Source: Promethearchaeota archaeon (GTDB lineage: Archaea > Asgardarchaeota > Lokiarchaeia > Sigyniarchaeales > SOKP01). From it: a stretch of 64,000 nt of DNA. The position numbers and the translations under genes are program-made. Where the stretch lies: positions 1-64,000 of the forward strand of contig JABCSY010000008.1 of assembly GCA_018238625.1 (NCBI GenBank). The letters are read 5' to 3'. Under the pieces are notes generated by a model that was not told where the DNA came from, ran no database searches, and worked only from the letters and a program-made list of their open reading frames with translations. Below, piece by piece: positions 15,457 through 24,106 of the stretch. Position 1 is the stretch's first letter. The number at the start of each line of letters is the position of its first letter.

Positions 15457-16077
15457 CTATTTAATATAAATCAACCATTCAAACTTTTGACCTTTATAAT
15501 CTCCATCTCCAGTACCTACAAGTTCAAAACCAGTATGCTCGTGCCATAGAGCGGACGCTTTGTTCATTAAAGGTAGTTTTACTATGAACGCAACTAAAGG
15601 AATGTCTATTTCTACCAACGCTTTCTCCAAAATGGCAGTCCCAACGCCTTTGCGTTTGAATTCGGGTACGATGCTAATTTGGTCCAAATAAGCAAAACTT
15701 CTTTTTTCGTTAACGAGCAAATCTAAAATTTCTTTATCTTCAATATGGAGATTTTGCAAAGTTTTCCTAATCGTTTTTATGTTATTTTCGTTATTATATA
15801 TACTTGCGAAGCCAATGACATCTCCGCGTTTATTTTTCGCAACATAAATCTTCTTGTTAACATCTTGAATAAGTTGGACGTAAAAATCTTCGTCAACTTC
15901 TTTTCTCAGGAAGCCACGCTCTTCTAATTCTTTTCTTTGTTCATCTGTAATATCGTCGAAATCGCGTATTTCAATTAAGTTTTGCTTAAGTGCGTTGTGA
16001 ATTCCTAAAGAATCTTTTAAACCTGCAATTTGAACTATTACTTCAAAATTTTTTGAGTCTACATTTTTATTAACCAT
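15457..16077 (-). CDS. GNAT-family N-acetyltransferase
   Basis: A 206-aa protein. The C-terminal 120 residues carry the GNAT fold: IYVAKNKRGDVIGFASIY (strands before the core), SFAYLDQISIVPEFKRKGVGTAILEKAL with the R-x-x-G-x-G acetyl-CoA loop, and LWHEHTGFELVGTGDG. The first 70 residues (up to DEDFYVQLIQ) form a charged helical extension. The donor is acetyl-CoA; the acceptor amine cannot be told. It is convergent with the acyltransferase group and divergent from the gene at 16197. Confidence 0.85.
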   Translation of the reverse strand: MVNKNVDSKNFEVIVQIAGLKDSLGIHNALKQNLIEIRDFDDITDEQRKELEERGFLRKEVDEDFYVQLIQDVNKKIYVAKNKRGDVIGFASIYNNENNIKTIRKTLQNLHIEDKEILDLLVNEKRSFAYLDQISIVPEFKRKGVGTAILEKALVEIDIPLVAFIVKLPLMNKASALWHEHTGFELVGTGDGDYKGQKFEWLIYIK

Positions 16078-16196
16078 TTAAAACTCACCATAATTTACGT
16101 AAAAGTCTAACAAATGATTGTAATATTCATCCAAATAAAAGAATATTTTAAATTTATAATATATTTAGATTAGTTAAACTTTTCAAGGAAATAAAT

Positions 16197-17591
16197 ATGA
16201 CAATCTCAACTGAAGAAGAGTATACTTTTAAAGTTACTCTTGTTTTTTGGAAATTTTATGAGCTAGGACTATATTTTGAGCTACCAGAAGTAAGAAAGTA
16301 TTTAGAAAAAGAAGGCTCTCTAAAACTATATAAAGACTATCGGTGTAAAATCGATGTTCCCGGACAAGAAAAAAAATGTAGCCAACCATTAAAGTGGATT
16401 TCAAGTCAATCTGTGAATTTTGCTCCCGTTTGTTTTAAGATCGGCGAGTCAGATAGGTTTTCTTGCGCTACAGTACCTGATGTGGTTGGAAAGATTAGAT
16501 TAGAAGGGCACATCCATTACGGCTCAGTTTTAGTAATCCATTGCGAATTAACTTTCGAGAATTACCACAAGATTGAGGATTTTATAGAAATATCCCAACC
16601 CTCAAACATGATCCTGGAAAGCACCGGGAGACCCATAACAGAAAAATTCGTAGAAATAAGAGAAAATGTTATAACGTTATTAAAAAAAGGTAATTTTCCG
16701 GAAAAGGCAAAATTAGAATCTTCGCTAGAGCCGTGGCACCATACTTGGTTTATTTGGGACGCAAAACCCGACTTTAACAGAGCAGATTATCGCTTTATTG
16801 GAAAAGATATCGGTAAGAATGCGCGATATTCAATAGGACTTACTTTAAGAACGGACAAATATAGAGAACTAGATCCTGTAGCGTATCGAGATCAGATTAA
16901 CCTTAAAAACTTATCTCCATATTTAGACGAATTCGTGATGATTACTCACGCTGGGAACGTGATAATCCCGGGACCAGGTCTTATGGATCCCAATTCTATG
17001 AAAAACTTACTTATCGATACACTCTTTGGTCCAGAAGTTGGCAACGTTCAGAGATTTTTAATCCTCATGCATATGGAAAACATACTAATTGTAGCAGATA
17101 AATTCGATGAAGTCATCTCAGAGACCAGAGCTAGAGAAGAAAGCTTGACTTTGATGGATACAATCGAGAGATTAGAAAAACTGGAAACAGAACTCAACAG
17201 AATAATTCTTGAATTAAATAAAGATATAATAATCTCTAAAATAACTCGCTTATTATTTACTAGCACTTTTAAAACAAGTATGTTTAACGAAATGATAGAT
17301 AAGCTAGATGGTTTTAAGTTTTCAAAGCAAACTGACGATGTAATCGGCAGAGTCAGGAAGACTCTTAATAGACAGAGGAACACTCTAAATACAAAATCGG
17401 CAGCAATAGAAAATAAATTTTTAGCTATTCTAAATTATCTTGCCGTTTTCGAGATAGCGATTTTAATCATATCTTTAGCTTTAGGTGATATATTCGAAGG
17501 TACGATTTGGGGTATTGCCCAGATTGGAGTAGCTATTGCATTTGTTATTGGAGCATTTTCTGTATATAGATCGCAAGAAAAAAAGCTATAA
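16197..17591 (+). CDS. Cytosolic domain plus coiled coil with C-terminal membrane hairpin, unknown
   Basis: A 464-aa protein. Residues 1-300 are soluble with aromatic-rich stretches (WHHTWFIWDAKPDFNRADYR) and strands such as EFVMITHAGNVIIPGPG. Residues about 305-415 are helical and probably coiled (LTLMDTIERLEKLETELNRI, then VRKTLNRQRNTLNTKSAAIE). Two transmembrane helices close the protein (FLAILNYLAVFEIAILIISL and WGIAQIGVAIAFVIGAFSVY), followed by a basic end. The late coil and hairpin recall CorA-like and RMD1-like proteins, but no GMN motif is present. I do not recognise the soluble domain. A sensor or scaffold tethered to the membrane is a guess. Confidence 0.65.
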   Translation: MTISTEEEYTFKVTLVFWKFYELGLYFELPEVRKYLEKEGSLKLYKDYRCKIDVPGQEKKCSQPLKWISSQSVNFAPVCFKIGESDRFSCATVPDVVGKIRLEGHIHYGSVLVIHCELTFENYHKIEDFIEISQPSNMILESTGRPITEKFVEIRENVITLLKKGNFPEKAKLESSLEPWHHTWFIWDAKPDFNRADYRFIGKDIGKNARYSIGLTLRTDKYRELDPVAYRDQINLKNLSPYLDEFVMITHAGNVIIPGPGLMDPNSMKNLLIDTLFGPEVGNVQRFLILMHMENILIVADKFDEVISETRAREESLTLMDTIERLEKLETELNRIILELNKDIIISKITRLLFTSTFKTSMFNEMIDKLDGFKFSKQTDDVIGRVRKTLNRQRNTLNTKSAAIENKFLAILNYLAVFEIAILIISLALGDIFEGTIWGIAQIGVAIAFVIGAFSVYRSQEKKL

Positions 17592-17602
17592 CGTCGTACA
17601 AT

Positions 17603-17640
17603 TCTATTAAACTTAATTTTTTTTTTAAATTTTTTCCTTT
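17603..17640 (+). terminator. T-rich termination region between convergent genes
   Basis: After the stop at 17591 there is a run of ten T (17617-17626) and further T tracts on the plus strand. Archaeal RNA polymerase terminates on such U-rich stretches without a hairpin. The minus-strand transporter ends at 17690, on the other side. Confidence 0.4.
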
Positions 17641-17689
17641 GTTTAATCATTAAAAAATATAAAACAAAAATAAAAATGAAAGTTATTTA

Positions 17690-19102
17690 TTAAACTCTTG
17701 ATTGCTTTTCCGCGTGAAGTTCTTGAAGTTTTTCCTTTACTTTCTTTAGCTTTTCACCATCCAAGGGGTATTTATAGACGGCAATTAAACCAAGACACAT
17801 TGCTATTACTGGAAATATAAATATCAATACCCTTAACCCAAAAATAATTTCTTGAGTTATAGTTTCTGGTTCAAAAACAGTCCATCCAGCGCTCGTAAAC
17901 ACAGTACTAATAGCGAGAACGACGAAAACAGTAGATAATCTGAAGAAAAAAGCTTTTACTCCGTAATAACCAGCTTCTCTACGAGTCCCTGTAATCGTTT
18001 CGTCTTCATCGATAATATCGGCCAAAATTAGATCGCCAAGAAATATGGGGCCGGCTAACCCTATTCCTATTAGAAAAAACACAATTAAACCTTGTATTTT
18101 ATCGTTTATAAACATTAAAGGAATAAGTGTTAATATCCAAACGATTACAGATATTAACCAAGTTTTTCGAGGACCCATCTTTTTAACAACGGGTTTCCAC
18201 AGAACATTTATGAAAAACGCTGATGAAATAAACGTTATGGCTAATAATAATCCTAGAAAAATAGTTTCTCCTTCGCCAATATTTAAAGCGTATTTACCGT
18301 ATAGCGGTACTATCGTAGTTTGCATTCCTATTACAAACCAAATAGCTATTTCGGCGGGGATGTAGGTCATAAATGTTTTATTCTTAATACATATCTTTAC
18401 CGATTCAAGTAAGCTAGGTGCGTTTTTATATTCGTGTTGAAATGCAACTCTTTCCTTTGGACTAATTTTTAAAAAAAGTAAGCCAAAAATTACGATTATG
18501 ACCGCATTAATCACTCCAAAAATTTGAAATTCAGGCAAATAAGTTGGATTTGAAAAATCGGGGATGAAGATTGTTGGTAAAACAAAAGATATAAGTAATC
18601 CAATTATGTAAAATGCCATTTTAATAGCGTTAGCTTTCCTTCTTTCAGCATCAGTAATAAATAACTCTGGAAATAAAGCTATTAAATTTACATCGAACAT
18701 TGTAAAGAAAAACTCAAAAATGATAATAATAACGAGAAAATAAGCGAAATTAATAAGCTCGTTAGTGATCCCGAATGATAGCGGTGGATAAAACAACAAT
18801 ATAGATATTATGGCCATAGGAATAATCGAAATCATCATATAAGGGAAACGGCGCCCCCATTTTGTATGAGTTCGATCTGATAGCGCACCTAAAATGGGAT
18901 CATTGATGCTATTCCAAACCGACCAAATAATGAAACCAATTGTTATTAAATGAACATTGATTCCAATTACAGCAAAATAAAACGTGAACGTTAGAAGAGC
19001 AAACGTTTGATACGCCGCTGTATTAACTATTTGACTTGTGCTATAGGCTGCTGCTTTTTTAAATGAATACCGTGTTGTATCATATTTTTCTTTTTCATTC
19101 AT
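17690..19102 (-). CDS. GPH-family (glycoside-pentoside-hexuronide) cation symporter
   Basis: A 470-aa MFS protein with about 12 transmembrane helices. The start is the GPH hallmark: KKAAAYSTSQIVNTAAYQTF, then WSVWNSINDPILGALSDRTHTKWGRRFPYM, where NDP and the D-R-T/WGRR loop mark the family. The second half contains GPRKTWLISVIVW and AGPIFLGDLILADIIDEDE. Members move sugars or sugar conjugates with Na+ or H+. It stands alone next to hypothetical genes, so its substrate is not indicated. A second, longer member lies at 32869. Confidence 0.9.
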   Translation of the reverse strand: MNEKEKYDTTRYSFKKAAAYSTSQIVNTAAYQTFALLTFTFYFAVIGINVHLITIGFIIWSVWNSINDPILGALSDRTHTKWGRRFPYMMISIIPMAIISILLFYPPLSFGITNELINFAYFLVIIIIFEFFFTMFDVNLIALFPELFITDAERRKANAIKMAFYIIGLLISFVLPTIFIPDFSNPTYLPEFQIFGVINAVIIVIFGLLFLKISPKERVAFQHEYKNAPSLLESVKICIKNKTFMTYIPAEIAIWFVIGMQTTIVPLYGKYALNIGEGETIFLGLLLAITFISSAFFINVLWKPVVKKMGPRKTWLISVIVWILTLIPLMFINDKIQGLIVFFLIGIGLAGPIFLGDLILADIIDEDETITGTRREAGYYGVKAFFFRLSTVFVVLAISTVFTSAGWTVFEPETITQEIIFGLRVLIFIFPVIAMCLGLIAVYKYPLDGEKLKKVKEKLQELHAEKQSRV

Positions 19103-19303
19103 AATTTATCGTTTTAAAAAGAATTTTTATTAATTGGAATAATGTGAATCTTATATTTAATCATTTATTTATTGATTTTAAATACGTAAGAAGAATAAGT
19201 GATCTAATACCTACAAATTAATTTTAAAACTTTAGTTCTTCTTCTAAAAAATCGCTTTCAATAAAAGCTGTAATAAAAAATAGAATAAAAAAATGTTTTT
19301 TGT

Positions 19304-19795
19304 TTAATATCTTGTTCTTGAAGCTTGAATTCGTAGCTTTGCTTTTGTTCGTTCTTTATCGTCCTGTAAAATAACATACCGGGTTTTAGAAGGAAGAATT
19401 ATTTCGTATTCTTCTTCAGCGATTGTGGAGTCCTTCTTTAAATGGTCTTTCTCTCTCAATATTACTGTAACCCTTTCTATGGCATCCCTTCCTGCTTTAA
19501 CTGTTTTGAACTGACTCCACACATTCATATCCGCTTTAGACGTAAAGCTTTGATTTCTTTGAAGCTTTATCGTTCCCTTATTTGGGAATCTAGCCTTAAA
19601 GACCTTAGGCCCGTCCACTTTGAAATAGAATTCGCCGCGCCAACCGAGCATATCGTAATCCTTGAGAGTTTTTAGGCTCATTAAGTCAATACTGATGAGG
19701 AAACGCTCTTTCTCTTCTCCGACATTGTCCTGTGTAAAACTTTGGTCTTTAGCATAAGTTTTCTTACCTTTTGCGTAATATCTTCTTGACGTTAT
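19304..19795 (-). CDS. Hypothetical beta-rich protein with a probable non-ATG start
   Basis: The ATG-initiated frame gives 125 aa (19304-19681), beginning MSLKTLKDYDMLGWRGEFYF. In the same frame the coding pattern clearly runs on upstream for 38 codons without a stop (TSRRYYAKGKKTYAKDQSFT, then EEKERFLISIDL), and RFLISIDLMSLKTL reads as one continuous strand. No ATG, GTG or TTG exists there. AAAGGTG at 19800-19806 lies four bases before an ATA at 19795-19793, which could be the start, giving 163 aa. A one-base error in the adjacent T run would alternatively give a GTG start. Function unknown; the pattern around KDYDMLGWRGEFYFKVDG hints at a C2-like beta sandwich. Confidence 0.5.
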   Translation of the reverse strand: MTSRRYYAKGKKTYAKDQSFTQDNVGEEKERFLISIDLMSLKTLKDYDMLGWRGEFYFKVDGPKVFKARFPNKGTIKLQRNQSFTSKADMNVWSQFKTVKAGRDAIERVTVILREKDHLKKDSTIAEEEYEIILPSKTRYVILQDDKERTKAKLRIQASRTRY

Positions 19796-20069
19796 AAAAC
19801 ACCTTTACAATCAATAGTTAAGTTTTAAAATTTATATAGTGAGAGAATTTATATTTTTATTTATTAAAAAACATAATAATAATGGAATAATAATTTAGCC
19901 TACTTTTTCCCTTTATTCTCAAAATGCAAATTTTCTTTTAATTTCTGAAATTGGGAAGAATGTGGGCGAGTAAAATATATATAGTCTTGATAATTAAAAC
20001 AATATAATTGATTATTTCAATTATAACGCGAAATTCTAATTAAAAATTATAAAAAAAAAACTGATATCG

Positions 20070-20777
20070 ATGGATGATAATAGTTTAACGAAAAAGTTCG
20101 ATGTATCTGTAGGAAAAGATAATTTACCAAGAATCAAACTCTATGTAAAAACTTGGTGGTATAGACTTTTAATCGGTTCTGGAGCGTTTGCTGCCTTATG
20201 GATTTTCATGACATTTATTTGGGTAAAAAATATAAATAATTTTGGTGCTGAGATCGCTGAAATTTGCATATTTTGGACAAATATTTTTTTAGGTACCTTA
20301 ACTTTTAGTACCCTTATCATTGGATGGCTACAGAGAACGGCTTTTGTAGTATTCAAAATTGACGCTCAACAAAATCTCTTAATTTACGAAATGTATTGGT
20401 CAAGCATTCGGGCTAAGCATAAAAAGTTCAAATTAGAAGATATAGACCGTTTTGACGTTTTTAAACGCTTAAGAAGCCGAGGAAAGTATGGAAGCGTTGA
20501 ATGGGAGTGTTTAGGTTTAAATTTTCGTGCAGGAAGTCCAATGTACATAACCAGCCCAAAAGAGGAACCTAATACAATTAAGTACGCCAAAAGACTGAAC
20601 GAATTCTTAGCATCTAATACAAACATTAATAAAGGTCGGTTAAGTGAAGAAATAACGCCAGAATTTAGCGAACGAGCTAAAAAATTAATGAAGGTTTATT
20701 GCATAGCTTTATTAGCAATCATTATTACAGCGATTATCGTAGTAGTCTGGATTATAGTAGGTAACCCTCCAACATAA
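20070..20777 (+). CDS. Membrane protein with internal PH-like region, unknown
   Basis: A 235-aa protein with two membrane helices at about 32-52 and 66-92, a soluble middle part, and one membrane helix at the C-terminus (YCIALLAIIITAIIVVVWII). The middle part, FVVFKIDAQQNLLIYEMYW to GLNFRAGSPMYITSPKEEPN, has the strand-and-turn pattern of membrane-bound PH-like domains that follow a helix pair. I do not recognise a named family. It is monocistronic, 175 bases before the corrinoid gene set. Confidence 0.6.
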   Translation: MDDNSLTKKFDVSVGKDNLPRIKLYVKTWWYRLLIGSGAFAALWIFMTFIWVKNINNFGAEIAEICIFWTNIFLGTLTFSTLIIGWLQRTAFVVFKIDAQQNLLIYEMYWSSIRAKHKKFKLEDIDRFDVFKRLRSRGKYGSVEWECLGLNFRAGSPMYITSPKEEPNTIKYAKRLNEFLASNTNINKGRLSEEITPEFSERAKKLMKVYCIALLAIIITAIIVVVWIIVGNPPT

Positions 20778-20952
20778 ACTGAATTAATTGAATCATTAAA
20801 AAAAATTACATTTTTCTTATTTTTATTTTTAGGATTTTCTATCTGTTTTTTGAATGAATACTCGCTTCATACAAATAATTTTTCGATATTTTAATTAATA
20901 AACCATGATATTTTTAGAATTATAACTAATTAAGTTTTTAGATGAGAATTTC

Positions 20953-21600
20953 GTGTCTAATGATAAATTTTATCAAGAAATAACTGAAGCAATCGTAAGT
21001 CTTGACAAAGAAAAAACTATTGAATTGGCTAATAAAGCAATTCAAGAAAAGATGAATCTTCTTGAAGTAATAGAGAAAGGGTTTGGCGCGGGGATCCGTA
21101 AAATAGGGGATTTATGGGACGAAGGAGAGTTTTTCCTTCCAGAACTAATGCTTGGAGGGACTATTATGCAAGAATCTATGCAACTTCTTTTTCCACACAT
21201 AGGAACAGAGAGAGATAGCATCTCAAATGGAAAAGTAGTAATTGCAACAATAGAAGGAGACATTCACTCAATAGGAAAAACGATTGTCGCTACAATGTTG
21301 AGTGCCAATGGTTTTGAAGTTTTTGATCTAGGCGCTGACATTCCAGCTGAAAAAATTATCGAAGTTGCTATTGAAAAGAATGCAGACATCATTGGAGTTT
21401 CTGCTCTATTGACTACAACTATGATCGGTCAAAAAAAGATAATAGAAATACTCGAAACTAAAGGCATCCGAGACAATTTCAAAGTGATACTTGGGGGCGC
21501 TCCAGTTTCTAACGCTTGGGTAGAAGAGTGCAAAGCAGATGGATTTGCTGGTAGCGCCGTAGAGGCTGTTAATTTAGTTAAGAACCTTTTAAAAATTTAA
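20953..21600 (+). CDS. Corrinoid protein of the MtbC/MttC type
   Basis: A 215-aa methyl carrier. Residues 1-90 form the helical cap (KGFGAGIRKIGDLWDEGEFF, LPELMLGG), and residues 95-215 the Rossmann-like B12 domain. GDIHSIGK gives the D-x-H-x-x-G signature with His105 as the lower ligand of cobalt; SALLTTTM and the GGAPVS loop hold the cofactor tail. The start is GTG at 20953. It would accept a methyl group from the MttB-type protein encoded at 22542 and hand it on. The two following genes are at 26 and 24 bases, so this is one operon. No reductive activator gene (RamA type) is in the window. Confidence 0.92.
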   Translation: MSNDKFYQEITEAIVSLDKEKTIELANKAIQEKMNLLEVIEKGFGAGIRKIGDLWDEGEFFLPELMLGGTIMQESMQLLFPHIGTERDSISNGKVVIATIEGDIHSIGKTIVATMLSANGFEVFDLGADIPAEKIIEVAIEKNADIIGVSALLTTTMIGQKKIIEILETKGIRDNFKVILGGAPVSNAWVEECKADGFAGSAVEAVNLVKNLLKI

Positions 21601-21626
21601 AGATCGCTTATTTGAGGTAAATTGCT

Positions 21627-22517
21627 GTGTTGTTCCACGATTGGTTAAAAAACGATTCGAAAATCATATTATTTGACGGAGGAATGGGATCAGAGATATT
21701 TAAGCGTGGAATCACGCCCGGAAAGCTTCCCGATACCCTCAATATCGATCGACCGGACGTAATTTTTGAGATACATAAATCTTATTACGACGCTGGCGCA
21801 GATATGTGCCAAACAAGTACTTTTGGATCCAGTTTTTTAAATTTGCAAGGCTATAAAATTGAGAGCCAAATTAAAGAGTTAACTGAGAGCGCCTTAAAAA
21901 ATATAAAAAGAGCTTGCCCTCCCAATCGATTAATTGTAGGCGATATTGGCCCGTCTGGTGTATTTAAGCCTCCAGTAGGAAAAGCAACCGTTGACCAATG
22001 GGTTTCCAGCTATGTAAAACAGGTAGGCTTTTTAGAAAAAGGAGTAGATCTCTGGCATATTGAGACTATTTCAGACATTGAAGAAATGGAAGCTGCGATA
22101 AAAGCGATAAGAGAGATTTCAAAAAAACCCATTATAAGCTCAATGACATACAAAAAAACTAAAAAAAAAAAATTTTTCACCATTATGGGCGATTCTTTAG
22201 AAAAGTGCGTGCGAAGACAAGAGGATTTAAATGTTGACGTGATTGGAGCGAATTGTACGTTAGGAAGCGATGAAATGATAGGATTAATAAAGGAATTAAA
22301 AGAGCTTACTAATAAACCCATATCAGCAAAACCTAACGCGGGTCAACCAGGAATCGATCAAAACAATAGAGCCGTTTATGCTCAACCAATAAAGGATTTC
22401 GTAAGTGATATTCACGAAATTATTCAAATAGGTGCTAAAATCGTTGGAGGGTGCTGTGGTACGTCTCCAACTACTATAAAAGAAATAAAAAAACTTATAG
22501 ATTCACTAGAGAATTAA
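21627..22517 (+). CDS. Homocysteine S-methyltransferase-family protein
   Basis: A 296-aa TIM-barrel protein of the BHMT/MetH N-terminal type. LFDGGMGSEIFKRGI opens the barrel, GADMCQTSTFG follows, and Cys210 (GANCTLGSDEM) with Cys276 and Cys277 (GGCCGTSP) provides the three thiolate zinc ligands that activate homocysteine. Between a corrinoid protein and an MttB-type methyltransferase, it most likely moves the methyl group from methyl-cobalt to homocysteine, giving methionine, rather than to coenzyme M. Another thiol acceptor is possible. The start is GTG at 21627 after TGAGGTAA. It is about the length of the catalytic domain alone. Confidence 0.9.
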   Translation: MLFHDWLKNDSKIILFDGGMGSEIFKRGITPGKLPDTLNIDRPDVIFEIHKSYYDAGADMCQTSTFGSSFLNLQGYKIESQIKELTESALKNIKRACPPNRLIVGDIGPSGVFKPPVGKATVDQWVSSYVKQVGFLEKGVDLWHIETISDIEEMEAAIKAIREISKKPIISSMTYKKTKKKKFFTIMGDSLEKCVRRQEDLNVDVIGANCTLGSDEMIGLIKELKELTNKPISAKPNAGQPGIDQNNRAVYAQPIKDFVSDIHEIIQIGAKIVGGCCGTSPTTIKEIKKLIDSLEN

Positions 22518-22541
22518 CTAAATGAGAGTGAGTATGTTAAG

Positions 22542-23978
22542 ATGGGAATATTAAGGCCAAGAATTAACGTTTTAGATGAAGATCATAAAGTAAAGATATT
22601 CAATGAGGCTAAAGATATTTTAGAAAATCTGGGAATATTTTTAGAAAATGATGACGCTAAAGAATTATTTAACAGCGAGGGAGTTAATCACGAGGGTTCT
22701 CGATACTTCATTCCTTCTGATTTAGTCGATAAATGTCTCAAATCTGTTCCAAGTGAGATCAAACTTTTTGATAGAGAGGGTAAAGAGCATATTACTCTAG
22801 CGAATGATAATGTTCATTACGATCCTGGCTCAGCAGCGATATTATTTTTGGACGAGAATACGGGGACAATTAGAAACGCGTTCGAAAAAGATTTCGTACG
22901 CTTTTCAAAGGTAGTAGAGCATTTAAAGTATATTGAAGCTCAAAGTACTGCTATAGTTTATCAAGATGTCCCCACCCAGGCACAAGATTGGCATAGGTTA
23001 TATGTCGCATTATCTAATTGTTATAAACCAGTTATTACAGGGACATTTCGAAAAGAAAGTTTTCCAATTATGAAAGAATTATTGTTAAGTTGTCGATTAT
23101 CAGAGGATGATTTAGCAAGGAAACCTTTAGCTATCTTCGATGCTTGTCCGAGTCCTCCACTAAAGTGGTCTGACTTAACATCTCAATCCCTTATCGATGC
23201 CGCCAAGAGTATGATCCCATCTGAGTTTGTGTCTATGCCGTTAGCAGGGGCTAGCGCTCCAATAAGTTTGATAGGGTGCATAACTCAACACTCTGCAGAA
23301 TGTTTAGCAGGGGTTGTAATTGGACAGCTAGCAAAAAAGGGCGCGCCTTTGATTTGGGGTGGATCGCCCGCAGTATTAGACATGAAGCAAGGTACAACTC
23401 CAATGGGGGCAATTGAAACAATGATGATTAATTTAGGGGATGTTGAAATGGGAAAATTTATGAAAATGCCCACTCATGCTTATATGAGCCTTAGTGACTC
23501 CAAAGTTCCAGACGCTCAAGCAGGATTCGAAGGGGGCATGGGAGCTCTTTTAGCGGGACTTGCTGGCATAAATATGATTTCGGGCCCTGGCATGTTAGAT
23601 TTTGAATCCACGCAAAGCATTGAAAAATTAGTAATTGATAATGAAATAGTAGGAATGGTAAAAAGACTCCTAAGAGGGGTAGAAGATCACGGTACTCCAT
23701 TTGCTTCTGAAATTTTAAAGGACTACAATGATAAAGAGGAATTACTCTCGCATCCAACAACTTTAAAGCTTTTTAGAAAGGAGCTTTTTATAGTTAGTCC
23801 GGTAATAGATCGCATGTCTCGAGACGCTTGGAAAGAGAATGGCGCTAAATCTGCACGAAAAAGAGCTAAAGAGCAAGCTTCGAAATTAATCAATAAAGGT
23901 TCACTCAAACCTATCGATGATAATTTAATCAAAGAATTAGAGATCATCACTTTAAAGAACCTAAAATCCTTAAAATAA
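22542..23978 (+). CDS. MttB-superfamily methyltransferase without pyrrolysine
   Basis: A 478-aa member of the trimethylamine methyltransferase superfamily (COG5598). The frame is continuous with no in-frame amber codon, so it belongs with the non-pyrrolysine branch, whose known members (for example MtgB) demethylate quaternary amines such as glycine betaine. Recognisable parts are VHYDPGSAAILFLDENTG, AQSTAIVYQDVPTQA, PLAGASAPISLIGCITQHSA, HAYMSLSDSKVPDAQAGFEG and ISGPGMLDFESTQSIEKL. It would methylate the corrinoid protein encoded first in the operon. The actual amine is not deducible from sequence alone. Confidence 0.92.
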   Translation: MGILRPRINVLDEDHKVKIFNEAKDILENLGIFLENDDAKELFNSEGVNHEGSRYFIPSDLVDKCLKSVPSEIKLFDREGKEHITLANDNVHYDPGSAAILFLDENTGTIRNAFEKDFVRFSKVVEHLKYIEAQSTAIVYQDVPTQAQDWHRLYVALSNCYKPVITGTFRKESFPIMKELLLSCRLSEDDLARKPLAIFDACPSPPLKWSDLTSQSLIDAAKSMIPSEFVSMPLAGASAPISLIGCITQHSAECLAGVVIGQLAKKGAPLIWGGSPAVLDMKQGTTPMGAIETMMINLGDVEMGKFMKMPTHAYMSLSDSKVPDAQAGFEGGMGALLAGLAGINMISGPGMLDFESTQSIEKLVIDNEIVGMVKRLLRGVEDHGTPFASEILKDYNDKEELLSHPTTLKLFRKELFIVSPVIDRMSRDAWKENGAKSARKRAKEQASKLINKGSLKPIDDNLIKELEIITLKNLKSLK

Positions 23979-24012
23979 TATCAATAAAATTTAGGATTTA
24001 TTCATAGCTCAC

Positions 24013-24106
24013 ATATTATATTTTAACTTACACTCCTAATGATAGAATATATATATTTACTAAATACCATATATATTATATTTTAACTTACCTAATGATA
24101 GAATAT
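24013..24106. repeat. Duplicated 35-bp leader before the winged-helix membrane gene
   Basis: ATATTATATTTTAACTTAC followed by CTAATGATAGAATAT occurs at 24013-24050 and again at 24073-24106. The first copy has four extra bases between the two parts. The second copy runs into the start codon at 24105. The AT-rich part could carry the promoter, so the gene may have a doubled promoter. Confidence 0.75.

Noticed and set aside
22542-23978. Possible pyrrolysine-containing methyltransferase
   Set aside because: The frame is continuous with no in-frame TAG at any point, so it belongs with the non-pyrrolysine MttB branch.
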